Source of the DNA: Paenibacillus zeisoli | GTDB taxonomy: Bacteria > Bacillota > Bacilli > Paenibacillales > Paenibacillaceae | Direction of reading: 5' to 3' | DNA length: 64,000 bases | Assembly (NCBI RefSeq): GCF_003994465.1 | Contig: NZ_RZNX01000002.1 | Location: forward strand, 85,444 to 149,443 | Shown here: piece after piece, positions 36,088-48,260 of the stretch | Position numbering within the stretch: position 1 is the stretch's first letter | Layout of the letters: every line of letters begins with the position of its first letter | Notes under the pieces: model-generated | Databases searched by the model: none | The model's input: only the letters and a program-made list of their open reading frames with translations | Told to the model about the DNA's origin: nothing | Program-made: the position numbers and the translations under genes

Positions 36088-36783
36088 ATGAAACTTGAAA
36101 TTATCACTTATACCCTTGCTGACGCCAAAATTGCCCATGCCGCAGGAGCCGACCGAATTGAAGTCATTACAGCCCCTGCAGAGGGAGGCTTAACCCCGAG
36201 TCTCGGGCTTGTTGAAGAGATCAGGGAACACAGCAGTATTGATATGCGTATTATGGTTCGACCTCACAGCCGCCATTTCTGCTACGATGCCGATGACGCT
36301 CAGACTATAATTAGAGACGCAAGGCTCTTTAACCGAATAGGAATTGATGGACTTGTTTTTGGCGCTCTTACACATGATCACAAGGTAGATGAGGAGCTTC
36401 TGCTCAGGTTCATTGAAGCGGCCGGAGGCCTTCCAATCACCTTCCACCGTGCTTTCGATGAGGTTGCGGATCAAGTAAAGGCGCTTCTAACGTTAAGCCG
36501 GATTCCCGAGGTAACCCATATTCTAACCTCCGGCGCTAAGCCTTCAGCTTCCCAAGCAGTAGATACCCTACATCGGCTTAGGCACGTGGCAGCTGAAGCT
36601 GGGCAGATTGAGCTCATTGCCGGTGCCGGGCTTAAAGTGCATGCACTTGCTGGTTTTGTGCGGGATACCGGTTTATCTGAGGTTCATCTGGGATCTGGCG
36701 TCCGGGTGAACAATGATCTTCTTCAGCCGCTTGATGCCAGCTTAATCTCAGAAGCTAAAAATCTGATTAATCAGCCTCTATAA
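36088..36783 (+). CDS. cutC: Copper homeostasis protein CutC
   Basis: 231 residues, the only rightward gene in the central 45 kb. TIM-barrel protein of the CutC family: AGADRIEVITAPAEGGLTPS at 18-37, MRIMVRPHSRHFCYD, GIDGLVFGALTHDHKVD, ITFHRAFDEVADQVKAL and ILTSGAKPSASQA are the diagnostic blocks. Its role in copper handling rests on older genetic work in E. coli and Enterococcus and remains debated. GGGGGGCC lies just upstream of ATG. Shares a bidirectional terminator with the convergent atp operon. Confidence 0.9.
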   Translation: MKLEIITYTLADAKIAHAAGADRIEVITAPAEGGLTPSLGLVEEIREHSSIDMRIMVRPHSRHFCYDADDAQTIIRDARLFNRIGIDGLVFGALTHDHKVDEELLLRFIEAAGGLPITFHRAFDEVADQVKALLTLSRIPEVTHILTSGAKPSASQAVDTLHRLRHVAAEAGQIELIAGAGLKVHALAGFVRDTGLSEVHLGSGVRVNNDLLQPLDASLISEAKNLINQPL

Positions 36784-36863
36784 TATTATCTCTAAATTAA
36801 TTGAAAGCTTGAGCTATATAATATGTAGGGAAAAGGTTATTAGTCTAATTATTGTAAATTAAA

Positions 36864-36906
36864 AAAGGGCATTTCTCTCGGTCACATGACCTTGGAAATG
36901 CCCTTT
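36864..36906. terminator. Bidirectional terminator between cutC and atpC
   Basis: AAAGGGCATTTC (from 36864) pairs with GGAAATGCCCTTT (to 36906), with an inner GGTCA/GACC hairpin; A-run on one side and TTTC on the other allow use from both directions. Confidence 0.85.
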
Positions 36907-36910
36907 CTTC

Positions 36911-37324
36911 CTATTCCTTACCTTTTGAAGAGACGTTGATACGAGTAATCGCTCTTTGCAATGCCAGTTCCGCACGGCGGTGATCAACAAGATCCCGGTT
37001 ACCACCTGAGCTTAGACGTCGTTCAGCGCGCTCTCTCGCCGCTCTGGCACGTTCTACGTCAATGTCATTCGACATTTCTGCACTTTCGGCCAGAATAATC
37101 ACTTTTTCCTTTTGCACTTCAACAAAGCCGCCATGGACAGCTAGAGTTGTAGCCGTATTTCCCGTTTTGATGGTGATCGGTGCCACTTTCAGTGGTGTAA
37201 CCAACGGAAGGTGACCGGCCATAATCCCCAGTTCCCCTTCATCACCACGAACAGATACACTATCCACCTGCTGGGAGAACACGATGCGCTCAGGAGTGAC
37301 AATTTCTAATAAAAAGGTGCTCAC
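36911..37324 (-). CDS. atpC: ATP synthase F1 subunit epsilon
   Basis: 137 residues from GTG 37324 (GGAGGG 6 bases upstream; an in-frame TTG at 37330 is too close). N-terminal beta-sandwich (FLLEIVTPERIVFSQQ, GELGIMAGHLPLVTPL) and C-terminal helical hairpin (RARAARERAERRL) as in bacterial epsilon. Part of the central stalk; inhibits ATP hydrolysis. Last gene of the atp operon, separated from atpD by 171 bases that include a hairpin element. Confidence 0.95.
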   Translation of the reverse strand: MSTFLLEIVTPERIVFSQQVDSVSVRGDEGELGIMAGHLPLVTPLKVAPITIKTGNTATTLAVHGGFVEVQKEKVIILAESAEMSNDIDVERARAARERAERRLSSGGNRDLVDHRRAELALQRAITRINVSSKGKE

Positions 37325-37330
37325 TTGCAA

Positions 37331-37371
37331 CCCTCCTAAAAGCTACCCAGATGATAGCTATCTTCGTAAGC
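37331..37371 (-). repeat. Copy B of the intergenic hairpin/SD-like element, before atpC
   Basis: Minus strand GCTTACGAAG-A-TAGCT..AGCTA hairpin, then TTTTAGGAGGG, where the last part is the atpC ribosome-binding site. Same order as copies at 27929 and 39867. Just upstream at 37379-37399 lies AGTTTTCC-TGCAG-GGAAAACT, whose stem is identical to the hairpin of copy A. Confidence 0.5.
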
Positions 37372-37495
37372 ACTACTTAGTTTTCCTGCAGGGAAAACTA
37401 TATCGTTAACCATCCCTCAGCTAGCCAAGAGAAAGTCTCGTACTCGGATTAATTCTAATGTCACTAGTTGATAAGCCTATGAAACAGGCGTTAGC

Positions 37496-38935
<1,440 letters not shown>

Positions 38936-38992
38936 TTAGCCATACTCTACTTAACTTCCGAGTAGCCGCAAACTGTCATTGATACTTAGTTA

Positions 38993-39859
38993 TTAGGATT
39001 GAGCGTTCGCTCCGGCCACAATCTCCGTAATTTCCTGAGTGATTGCCGCTTGGCGAGCGCGGTTATAGGTCAGTGTCAATTCACCGATCATTTTGCTTGC
39101 ATTCTTGGTTGCATTACCCATCGCAGTCATTTTGGCCCCAAGCTCACTTGCTTTACCTTCAAGCAGAGCTCCATAGATAATCGTCTCAGCATACTTCGGA
39201 AGAAGTACCTGGAGAACACTCTCTGGAGAAGGCTCATACTCGTAGCTAGCCTTCACACCTGAAGCGGAAGCGACTGGCTTTTCAAATGGAAGAAGGCGGT
39301 TAATGGTTGGCACCTGGGTAATAGCATTAATGAATTTGTTATAGCAAATGTAGATCTCATCGAACTGCTCGTCTTCAAAGCTCCGTACAGCCGCATAAGC
39401 CAAAGACTTGATATCGGCGAACGTAGGAGAATCCGAAAGTTCAGTTACTTCGTCAACCACTGGAAGCTCGCGCCGTCTGAAATAGTCACGACCCTTACGT
39501 CCTACAACGAATATTCCGTATTCTTCCTTGGAGGTATGGGTAGCCTTGATTCTATCCATAACCGCGCGGAGCATGTTGGCATTGTATCCGCCAGCAAGTC
39601 CTGCATCGGAAGTAATCACGATATAAGCTGTTTTCTTAACCGGACGGGTAACCAGCATGGGATGTGAGATCCCTGTGGTACCAGCAGCAATTCCGTCTAC
39701 GACTTCCTTCAGCTTTTCAGCATATGGACGAGAGGACTGTGCCTTCTCTTGGGCTCTCCGGAGCTTTGCGGCTGCAACCATCTCCATCGCTTTCGTGATT
39801 TGGCGGGTATTCTGAATACTCTTAATCTGACGCTTTATCTCGCGCATTCCTTTTGCCAT
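38993..39859 (-). CDS. atpG: ATP synthase F1 subunit gamma
   Basis: 288 residues. N-terminal helix MREIKRQIKSIQNTRQITKA and C-terminal helix LTLYNRARQAAITQEITEI form the rotating coiled coil; central Rossmann-like part includes ITSDAGLAGGYNANM. GAGGTGG 7 bases upstream of ATG. Directly follows a 174-base gap with two hairpins after atpA. Confidence 0.95.
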   Translation of the reverse strand: MAKGMREIKRQIKSIQNTRQITKAMEMVAAAKLRRAQEKAQSSRPYAEKLKEVVDGIAAGTTGISHPMLVTRPVKKTAYIVITSDAGLAGGYNANMLRAVMDRIKATHTSKEEYGIFVVGRKGRDYFRRRELPVVDEVTELSDSPTFADIKSLAYAAVRSFEDEQFDEIYICYNKFINAITQVPTINRLLPFEKPVASASGVKASYEYEPSPESVLQVLLPKYAETIIYGALLEGKASELGAKMTAMGNATKNASKMIGELTLTYNRARQAAITQEITEIVAGANAQS

Positions 39860-39866
39860 GATTTCA

Positions 39867-39908
39867 CCACCTCAAAGTTTTGGCAGCACCAAAACTAGCT
39901 TCGTAAGC
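39867..39908 (-). repeat. Copy C of the intergenic hairpin/SD-like element, before atpG
   Basis: Minus strand GCTTACGAAG-C-TAGTTTTGG-TGCTG-CCAAAACT-TTGAGGTGG: a 8-bp hairpin between the GCTTACGAAG box and the atpG ribosome-binding site. Confidence 0.5.
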
Positions 39909-39984
39909 CCACTTCATTTTGGGACACCAGAGTTACTTCGCAAGGTGTCTCCCTGGATTGGCTAACAGCCAAACTTCTGTAAAC

Positions 39985-40026
39985 ATGCGCCTTAGCTTTG
40001 AACTTGATATTCAAAGCTAAGCGCAT
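39985..40026 (-). other. Long hairpin between atpA and atpG
   Basis: ATGCGC + TTAGCTTTGAA pairs with TTCAAAGCTAA + GCGCAT: 17 bp with one bulged base and a 7-base loop, 8 bases after the atpA stop. No U-run follows leftward, so it looks like an mRNA processing/stability or attenuating hairpin rather than a terminator. Confidence 0.75.
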
Positions 40027-40033
40027 TTGTATA

Positions 40034-41572
<1,539 letters not shown>

Positions 41573-42112
41573 TTATCTTCGAAAAGACTTTTCAAGGCGT
41601 TCTAATTTACCAGCAAGACTGCCGTCATACAGCGTGTCACCGATAACCACCTTCATACCGCCGAGCAAACTTTTATCAACCACGTTTTGAACGCGAATTT
41701 TCTTGTGAACGATTTCTCCGAATTCCTGAGCAACTTTAAGCTGCTCCTGTTCATTCAGAGAATAGGTTGTGTAGACTGTGGCATTGGCTAGGCCAAGCGC
41801 ATCGCTGGAGATCTTGGTATAGCTAGCGAGCGCCTCGGGCAGAATATCTGCTCTTCCACGCTCAATAAGCAGCTTCAGGAAAGAAATCACAGACTGTGAA
41901 AGCTTCCCCTGCAGGCTGCTCTCAAGCACCTGCCATTTTGCATCCTCAGAGATGTTAGGAGATTCAATGAAATTTACAATCTCCTTATCTGCAGTCAGCG
42001 CTTGTACAGCGGCCGTTAATTCCTGTTCCACTTCAAGTGTGCGGCCATCCTGTGCGGCAGCTTCATATAAAGCCTTTGCATAACGTTTGGCTACAACCGT
42101 TTCGCGGCTCAT
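41573..42112 (-). CDS. atpH: ATP synthase F1 subunit delta
   Basis: 179 residues (RYAKALYEAAAQDGRTLEVE at the N-terminus; C-terminal KSLLGGMKVVIGDTLYDGSL is the family signature). Links F1 to the peripheral stalk. ATG overlaps the atpF stop by 4 bases (translational coupling). Confidence 0.95.
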   Translation of the reverse strand: MSRETVVAKRYAKALYEAAAQDGRTLEVEQELTAAVQALTADKEIVNFIESPNISEDAKWQVLESSLQGKLSQSVISFLKLLIERGRADILPEALASYTKISSDALGLANATVYTTYSLNEQEQLKVAQEFGEIVHKKIRVQNVVDKSLLGGMKVVIGDTLYDGSLAGKLERLEKSFRR

Positions 42113-42606
42113 GATCTGCCACCGACTTCTTTAAGGTACTGATCTACCAGTTCTCCTTGAACACTATCTTCCTTAACTTCCTTGCCAATCAATTTGGAAG
42201 CAATCTTCACGGATGCCACACCAACTTCTCCGCGCAGCTGCTCCACCGCTTTGTTCTTCTCGTTCTGGATATCACGAACAGCTTCGTCTTTCAGACGTGC
42301 AGCTTCCGATCTTGCCAGTTCTACGATCTGAGCGGCTTGCTTTCCACTAGTCTGCTTCGATTGTTCAATAATTTCGTAGGCCTGCTGACGCGCTTCCTGG
42401 AGGGCTTGCTTCTGCTCCTCGACGTAGACGGTAGCCTGCTCACGAGTGTTAGCTGCTTCACTCAACTGCTGTTGAACGAGCTCGCGACGCTTCTCCATAA
42501 CGGAGAAGAGCGGGCCGAAAGCATATTTGTTGAGCAAGATATACAAGATCAAAAACGCGATTAATGTAAATACAAAGGACTCCCAATGTAAACTCAAACT
42601 TGTCAC
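42109..42606 (-). CDS. atpF: ATP synthase F0 subunit b
   Basis: 165 residues: one N-terminal membrane helix (FVFTLIAFLILYILLNKYAF) followed by a long charged coiled coil (EKRRELVQQQLSEAANTREQ and on). Peripheral stalk dimer. Start ATG 42606 with AAAGGAGTG upstream. Confidence 0.95.
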   Translation of the reverse strand: MTSLSLHWESFVFTLIAFLILYILLNKYAFGPLFSVMEKRRELVQQQLSEAANTREQATVYVEEQKQALQEARQQAYEIIEQSKQTSGKQAAQIVELARSEAARLKDEAVRDIQNEKNKAVEQLRGEVGVASVKIASKLIGKEVKEDSVQGELVDQYLKEVGGRS

Positions 42607-42717
42607 TCCTTTCCGGTGCCGTAAGGTTCCTCTTTCAATAGTTCGAAATGCTCCGGTCTAAAAAGAAGGGCGCGGATGACTGTGGCCTTCCCCGCCAAAC
42701 CTTTAAGCATTTAATTA

Positions 42718-43005
<288 letters not shown>

Positions 43006-43019
43006 TTAACAAGTTACAT

Positions 43020-43838
43020 TTAGTGATCATCTTCAGCAGCATAGGTCTGTGAGATGTACAGAAGGGTCAACATTGTAAATACAAACGCCTGAATTGTACC
43101 GATAAAGATACTGAACGCCTGCCAAACAATCAAGCCGATTACCGAGAAGACGCCGCCTACAGGACCTAGTGAGGTCAATCTCAGGATAACGGTGATCAGA
43201 ACTTCCCCGGCGAAGATGTTACCGAATAGTCGCATACCATGCGTCAACGGTTTGGAGAATGTCTCGATCAAGTTGATTGGAAGGAAATACGGATACGGAT
43301 GAACGTAATGTTTGAAATAAGCTCTCGTATTCTTGAACATTCCCAGTCCATGAGACAGAAGGAACACCATAATAGCCAAAGCCATACTCGCGCTTGCATC
43401 CGCAGTCGGTGATTTCCACCAAGCCACTTCCACTTCAGGCTCTTCATTAGGATGCTGCTTGTGAATAGCTTCCATCTTCTCCGTCACCGACACTAGAGGT
43501 TGGCCAAAAATCTGTGCCTTCTCCGCATCGTGAACATCCGTAACAACCCCGAAAGGCAGACCCAGCATGTTACTTACAAAAATAAACATAATCAGTGTCA
43601 TAGCCAAGGAGATGAATGGTTTGCCCTTCTTCCAGTCCATGGTGCTGTTCGAAAGTCCTCTTACGAACTCAACCAGCCATTCCAAAAAGTTTTGCATTTT
43701 GCCAGGATTCTCAACCGACAGGTTGCGAGTGGCCAAGCGTGCGATAATAAATACAATCACGCAGCTTACAATTAACATAAAGACGATAGACAAATCGATA
43801 TTTAGTCCGCCCAATTTAATAATTGGAGCTTCATGCAT
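43020..43838 (-). CDS. atpB: ATP synthase F0 subunit a
   Basis: 272 residues, five to six membrane segments. The essential arginine is in PLTHGMRLFGNIFAGEVL; LIVWQAFSIFIGTIQAFVFT is the last conserved helix. A ~45-residue polar insert (residues ~115-150, DAEKAQIFGQPLVSVTEKME...EVEVAWWKSPTADAS) lies between the second and third segments. GGGGTGAG precedes ATG. Confidence 0.95.
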   Translation of the reverse strand: MHEAPIIKLGGLNIDLSIVFMLIVSCVIVFIIARLATRNLSVENPGKMQNFLEWLVEFVRGLSNSTMDWKKGKPFISLAMTLIMFIFVSNMLGLPFGVVTDVHDAEKAQIFGQPLVSVTEKMEAIHKQHPNEEPEVEVAWWKSPTADASASMALAIMVFLLSHGLGMFKNTRAYFKHYVHPYPYFLPINLIETFSKPLTHGMRLFGNIFAGEVLITVILRLTSLGPVGGVFSVIGLIVWQAFSIFIGTIQAFVFTMLTLLYISQTYAAEDDH

Positions 43839-43868
43839 GTTTTCTCACCCCTTTCTCCGATAAAACGT

Positions 43869-44249
43869 TCAGTTTTCTTTCCGAGAAAATCGAAAGCCGA
43901 TAAAAAGAATAAGAAACTGCGCCAAAACTAAACTTCCAGCCACTGCGATTACATTAAAGTAACCGGGTGCTTTGAGTGCAAGCATAACGGCCAGAATGCT
44001 TAGGGCGGCACGAACTCCAAATCCCATACCACTGCGATTCCCCGCCTTGTTGGAAGCTACCGCCTCCGTTACTTTCTTCACCTTGTAGCCCAAATATAGG
44101 ATGTTAATGAAGCTAACGCTCGACCCCAGAACCAACCCTAGAGCAACACTCCGATAAGACGGCAGGAATGCGGCGACCAATAGGCAGAGGGCAAGAAAGT
44201 AAAGTGTCAGCATGGTTAATACCCTGCGGTATTTGGTCAGTTCATTCAT
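43869..44249 (-). CDS. atpI: ATP synthase subunit I
   Basis: 126 residues from ATG 44249, overlapping the end of the upstream gene by 8 bases (translational coupling; GGGGGAAAG is the ribosome-binding region). Four membrane segments with the typical YRSVALGLVLGSSVSFINIL. AtpI assists c-ring assembly and possibly Mg supply in some bacteria. Confidence 0.85.
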   Translation of the reverse strand: MNELTKYRRVLTMLTLYFLALCLLVAAFLPSYRSVALGLVLGSSVSFINILYLGYKVKKVTEAVASNKAGNRSGMGFGVRAALSILAVMLALKAPGYFNVIAVAGSLVLAQFLILFIGFRFSRKEN

Positions 44250-44502
44250 CACTTTCCCCCATGACTGCTTTAATGATGGCAATGATACTCACAGCCCCGA
44301 CAAAGAGTCCAAGCAGCACTCCGAAAGCGGTCCCAATTCCCGATAAATTCCACATCTTATCAAGCCAAGATCCGACATAAAATCCGCCAAATGTACAGGC
44401 AGCAAGACTGCTTCCTACCGTAGTGACGAGCCCCATAGCTTTCAAAGGATTTCCCTTGTTATTACCGGGTTTTTTTGGCTTTTCAGGCCTGTTCATTATC
44501 AT
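44242..44502 (-). CDS. atpZ: AtpZ/AtpI family protein
   Basis: 86 residues from ATG 44502 (ATG 44496 also possible; AAGG lies 5 or 11 bases upstream). Lys/Pro/Asn-rich cytosolic start, then two membrane helices with GLVTTVGSSLAACTFGGFYVG and GTAFGVLLGLFVGAVSIIA, the AtpZ (ATPase_gene1) hairpin. First gene of the atp operon; AtpZ is reported with AtpI as a Mg/Ca transporter-like pair. Confidence 0.82.
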   Translation of the reverse strand: MIMNRPEKPKKPGNNKGNPLKAMGLVTTVGSSLAACTFGGFYVGSWLDKMWNLSGIGTAFGVLLGLFVGAVSIIAIIKAVMGESDE

Positions 44503-44524
44503 CCCAACCTTATAATCCCAGTTA

Positions 44525-44554
44525 ATTTTACTTAATGTCACGAGACTTTGTCAA
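44525..44554 (-). promoter_or_regulatory. Sigma-A promoter of the atp operon
   Basis: Minus strand TTGACA (44549-44554), 18-base spacer, TAAAAT (44525-44530), about 20 bases upstream of the AtpZ start region. Confidence 0.75.
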
Positions 44555-44630
44555 TTGGCGGGTTATTACGAAAACAGGCCTGAAAATATGAAAAATGTCA
44601 CAGCATTTTCTCGCCAAACCCACGTAATCC

Positions 44631-44654
44631 GTACAGTTCAACTGTATACTGTAC
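44631..44654. promoter_or_regulatory. Palindromic ACTGTA cluster between atpZ and mnaA
   Basis: TACAGTTCAACTGTA (44632-44646) is a perfect inverted repeat with one central base, and a further ACTGTAC half-site follows at 44648-44654. It lies 80 bases upstream of the atp promoter and downstream of mnaA; could be an operator or a weak terminator stem (no U-run). Confidence 0.4.
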
Positions 44655-44677
44655 TGTTCACTTTTACAAACTATAAC

Positions 44678-45838
44678 TTATACATTTGTGAACGTTGTGT
44701 GAAACTTCTCCGGACGAGACTCGTCCAGTCCGAAATGGTGACAAATTGCCTTGACGATTCTCTCGGAAGCCTTCCCATCTCCATATGGGTTGGCAGCGCG
44801 GCTCATCGACTCATACACAGCTTGATCAGACAGCAGGGTTCTTGTCCGCTCATACACCTTTTCTTCATCTGTCCCCACCAATTCAAGCGTTCCGGCTTCA
44901 ATCCCCTCTGGGCGCTCGGTTGTATCACGCAGAACCAGCACCGGTACGCCAAAGGAAGGAGCTTCTTCCTGCAAACCACCGGAATCTGTCAGAATCAGAT
45001 GCGTACGCGGATAGAAGTTGTGCAGATCCACAACATCCAGCGGATCAATCAGCTTGATACGGGGATGGTTGCCGAGAATCTCGTAAGCCGGTTCCCGTAC
45101 CGCAGGGCTAGGGTGAACTGGATAGACAATGGCGATATCCTCGAATTCGTCTGCAATTCTCCGAACAGCGTTAAAAATATTCCGGTGCGGTTCTCCCTGG
45201 GACTCTCTGCGGTGTGCCGTCATCAGAATCAGTCTCTTGCCCTCAGCCCAGTCCAGTACCGGGTGCCTGTAATCCGACTTCACGGTATATTGAAACACAT
45301 CTGTAACGGTATTGCCTGTGACATAAATGGTTGAATCATTCTTATTCTCTTTGCGAAGGTTCCCGGCGGACCAATCTGTTGGCGCAAAATGAAGATCTGC
45401 AATTACGCCAGTCAGCTGACGGTTCATCTCTTCCGGATATGGAGAGAGCTTGTTCCAAGTCCGAAGTCCGGCTTCAACATGTCCCACCTGAATCTGCTGC
45501 AGGAACGCTGCATAGCTGGCCAGGAAGGTTGTCAGTGTATCCCCATGAACGAGTACGATATCCGGCTTTGCCTTACTCAGCACTTCCTCAAGACCCTGCA
45601 GTACCCGAATCGTGACTTCGTTCAGAGTCTGGCGCTCCTTCATTACGTTCAGGTCATAGTCCGGATTAATCTGGAATACCTCAAGCACCTGATCGAGCAT
45701 TTCGCGATGCTGGGCTGTTACACAGACAATCGATTCGATCTTGTCCGGATGCTTCTGGAGCTCAAGAATGAGCGGAGCCATCTTAATCGCTTCCGGTCTT
45801 ACACCAAAAATCGTCATCACTTTAATCTTGTTGTTCAA
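44678..45838 (-). CDS. mnaA: UDP-N-acetylglucosamine 2-epimerase (non-hydrolysing)
   Basis: 386 residues from TTG 45838 (AGAGGGG 8 bases upstream). Interconverts UDP-GlcNAc and UDP-ManNAc for wall polymer linkage units. FGVRPEAIKMAPLILEL, VTAQHREMLDQVLEVF, LVHGDTLTTFLASYAAF, VEAGLRTWNKLSPYPEEMNR and LTDSGGLQEEAPSFGVPVL are the family blocks, with catalytic Asp/Glu/His residues in place. Functionally linked to tagO/tagA at 18-20 kb. Confidence 0.94.
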   Translation of the reverse strand: MNNKIKVMTIFGVRPEAIKMAPLILELQKHPDKIESIVCVTAQHREMLDQVLEVFQINPDYDLNVMKERQTLNEVTIRVLQGLEEVLSKAKPDIVLVHGDTLTTFLASYAAFLQQIQVGHVEAGLRTWNKLSPYPEEMNRQLTGVIADLHFAPTDWSAGNLRKENKNDSTIYVTGNTVTDVFQYTVKSDYRHPVLDWAEGKRLILMTAHRRESQGEPHRNIFNAVRRIADEFEDIAIVYPVHPSPAVREPAYEILGNHPRIKLIDPLDVVDLHNFYPRTHLILTDSGGLQEEAPSFGVPVLVLRDTTERPEGIEAGTLELVGTDEEKVYERTRTLLSDQAVYESMSRAANPYGDGKASERIVKAICHHFGLDESRPEKFHTTFTNV

Positions 45839-45868
45839 AACTGTAACCCCTCTCTATTTCCCTGAAAA

Positions 45869-46498
45869 CTACTTCGTTCCGTACAGACGATCGCCGGCAT
45901 CACCGAGACCCGGAATGATGTATCCGTGATCATCGAGGCGTTCATCCATCGCCGCCACGTAGATGTCTACATCCGGGTGAGCTTCCTGAACCGCCTTAAC
46001 CCCTTCGGGCGCAGCAATCAGATTCATCATCTTAATCTGCGTGCATCCGCGCTTCTTCAAGGACTCAATAGCGGCAATCGCTGAACCCCCGGTAGCCAGC
46101 ATAGGATCTATAACAATCAGCTCACGTTCTTGAACATCTGTAGGAAGCTTAACGTAATATTCTACCGGCTGAAGAGTCTCAGGGTCACGGAACAAGCCTA
46201 CATGACCAACCTTGGCGGCTGGAAGCAGCTTAAGAACACCATCCAACATACCCAGACCTGCACGCAGAATCGGAATAAGACCCAGCATACGGCCGGATAT
46301 TACCTTTGACTCGGTCTCTGCAACCGGAGTTTGTACAATTATCGATTCCAGTGGTACATCTCTTGTAATTTCGTAAGCCATCAAAGTAGCGACCTCATCC
46401 ACCAGTTCACGGAAATCCTTCGTGTTCGTGCGCATATCGCGGATAAATGTTAATTTGTGTTGAATCAATGGGTGATCACATATCACCAATTTTCCCAT
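45869..46498 (-). CDS. upp: Uracil phosphoribosyltransferase
   Basis: 209 residues. Salvages uracil to UMP using PRPP. PRPP loop [17 protein letters not shown], uracil-binding DGYI-like end ([21 protein letters not shown]), and [20 protein letters not shown] are present. GGAGGGACTAACC precedes ATG. Gene order glyA-upp resembles B. subtilis. Confidence 0.96.
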   Translation of the reverse strand: MGKLVICDHPLIQHKLTFIRDMRTNTKDFRELVDEVATLMAYEITRDVPLESIIVQTPVAETESKVISGRMLGLIPILRAGLGMLDGVLKLLPAAKVGHVGLFRDPETLQPVEYYVKLPTDVQERELIVIDPMLATGGSAIAAIESLKKRGCTQIKMMNLIAAPEGVKAVQEAHPDVDIYVAAMDERLDDHGYIIPGLGDAGDRLYGTK

Positions 46499-46807
46499 GG
46501 TTAGTCCCTCCGGTTATGTTGCTGCTGTGTTCTCTTAAGAGGCCTGTCCCCTGTATGTATCAGCTTCTATACAGTCGAGCTAGTATAATAGCGGCCAAAT
46601 CCTGTTTATTATATCACTCCCTTGGGCCATTTTCACCTTTAAATGCACCATTATCAGCCACAATTACCAGATCGGACAAAATCAATTCAATTATTGCCCG
46701 GCTGCCTCTATCAAATACGTGCACACACCAGCTCAACTGGTTACCCGCATATACAGCAAGTGGCTCCAGCACTGTCCAGTGCGGAGCCACCAAGGATTCA
46801 ATAATGA
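46499..46807. other. 309-base gap between glyA and upp with a strong hairpin
   Basis: GTGGCTCC-A-GCACT / AGTGC-GGAGCCAC (46760-46790, 13 bp with one bulge) lies 18 bases after the glyA stop; leftward no U-run follows. No gene seen in the rest. Confidence 0.6.
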
Positions 46808-48055
46808 TTAATATTTCATTTCCGGATACAGCGGATACCGGTCTGTCAATGCAACTACTCTTGCACGGGCTTGTTCAAGCACGGCTGAGTCTTCAGGAGC
46901 TTTCAAGGTCAATGCAATAATGCGTCCGATTTCAACCATAGCCTCTTCATCCATACCGCGGGAAGTCGCAGCCGGAGTACCTACACGAATACCACTGGTA
47001 ACAAATGGACTTGTAGGATCGAATGGAATGGCGTTCTTATTCACAGTAATCCCGATCGAGTCGAGGACATGCTCTGCATCCCGTCCGGTAATGTTCAGGC
47101 CGCGGGTATCGATCAGCATCAAGTGATTATCTGTTCCGCCGGATACAAGGTTCAGACCCTCTTCAACCAGAGTTTCGGCCAAACGTTTCGCATTCTTTAC
47201 AACATTTTCGGCATAAGTCTTGAACGAAGGCTGCAGCGCTTCACCCAAAGCTACAGCTTTGGAAGCAATAACGTGCATCAGAGGACCGCCCTGAATACCA
47301 GGGAACACCGCTTTGTCGATAGCCTGAGCCCATGCTTTCTTACACAGAATCATACCGCCACGTGGTCCACGAAGCGTCTTGTGCGTAGTAGTCGTTACAA
47401 AATGAGCGTGAGGTACCGGGCTTGGATGAAGACCCGCAGCAACTAGACCTGCAATATGTGCCATGTCCACAAAGAACAACGCGCCTACATCATTGGCAAT
47501 CGAAGCGATGGCTTCAAAGTCAATGATACGCGGATATGCGCTTGCACCCGCTACGATCATACGCGGACGGTGTTTGAATGCAGCTTTGCGCAGTTCGTTG
47601 TAATCGATCGTGAATGAATCTTCTTGAACACCATATGCTACAAAGTTGTACAACAATCCTGAGGCGTTAACCGGACTACCGTGAGTAAGGTGACCGCCGT
47701 GAGCCAGATTCATACCGAGTACTGTATCGCCAGGCTTAAGCGCAGCCAGGTAGACGGCCATGTTAGCCTGAGCGCCGGAGTGAGGCTGCACATTCGCATG
47801 CTCAGCACCGAACAGCTCCTTCGCACGGTCACGGGCGATATCTTCTACGATATCTACATGCTCACATCCGCCGTAGAAGCGCTTGCCAGGGTAACCTTCA
47901 GCGTATTTGTTCGTCAGAACGGAACCCAGGGCTTCCATAACCGCTTCACTTACAATGTTCTCGGAAGCAATCAGTTCAATGTTGTTACGTTGACGCTTTA
48001 GCTCCAAATTCATTGCCTCAAGTACAGCTGGGTCTTGCTTTCTCAAATTTTCCAT
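46808..48055 (-). CDS. glyA: Serine hydroxymethyltransferase
   Basis: 415 residues from ATG 48055 (GGGAGGA 8 bases upstream); the open frame extends 89 codons further up through a structured leader and is not coding there. PLP enzyme making glycine and methylene-THF from serine. [20 protein letters not shown], the PLP lysine in [11 protein letters not shown], and [11 protein letters not shown] are intact. Normal length. Confidence 0.97.
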   Translation of the reverse strand: MENLRKQDPAVLEAMNLELKRQRNNIELIASENIVSEAVMEALGSVLTNKYAEGYPGKRFYGGCEHVDIVEDIARDRAKELFGAEHANVQPHSGAQANMAVYLAALKPGDTVLGMNLAHGGHLTHGSPVNASGLLYNFVAYGVQEDSFTIDYNELRKAAFKHRPRMIVAGASAYPRIIDFEAIASIANDVGALFFVDMAHIAGLVAAGLHPSPVPHAHFVTTTTHKTLRGPRGGMILCKKAWAQAIDKAVFPGIQGGPLMHVIASKAVALGEALQPSFKTYAENVVKNAKRLAETLVEEGLNLVSGGTDNHLMLIDTRGLNITGRDAEHVLDSIGITVNKNAIPFDPTSPFVTSGIRVGTPAATSRGMDEEAMVEIGRIIALTLKAPEDSAVLEQARARVVALTDRYPLYPEMKY

Positions 48056-48118
48056 GTTCTTCATCCTCCCATAATTTAAAATATATAAGTTGCACAAATG
48101 ATTTACTTGAAAGCAGCC

Positions 48119-48219
48119 GTGTGAAATGTTCTTCCGGTCACAAAGCATCAGCCTCCGATGCAGCTTTCTTTGAGAAAGCTTGCAGGGGAACGCTTCGCTT
48201 CTCCAGAATCCTTTCACAC
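48119..48219 (-). ncRNA. Candidate structured leader element upstream of glyA
   Basis: 101 bases closed by TTTCACAC (48212-48219) pairing with GTGTGAAA (48119-48126). Inside are AGCTTTC/GAAAGCT (48162-48180) and GCATC/GATGC hairpins. Could be a cis-regulatory RNA or a dispersed intergenic element; I recognise no known riboswitch core. Confidence 0.4.
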
Positions 48220-48260
48220 TCTTGCCTATGGTAATTCTTAAGTTCAACTTATATGGTTGA

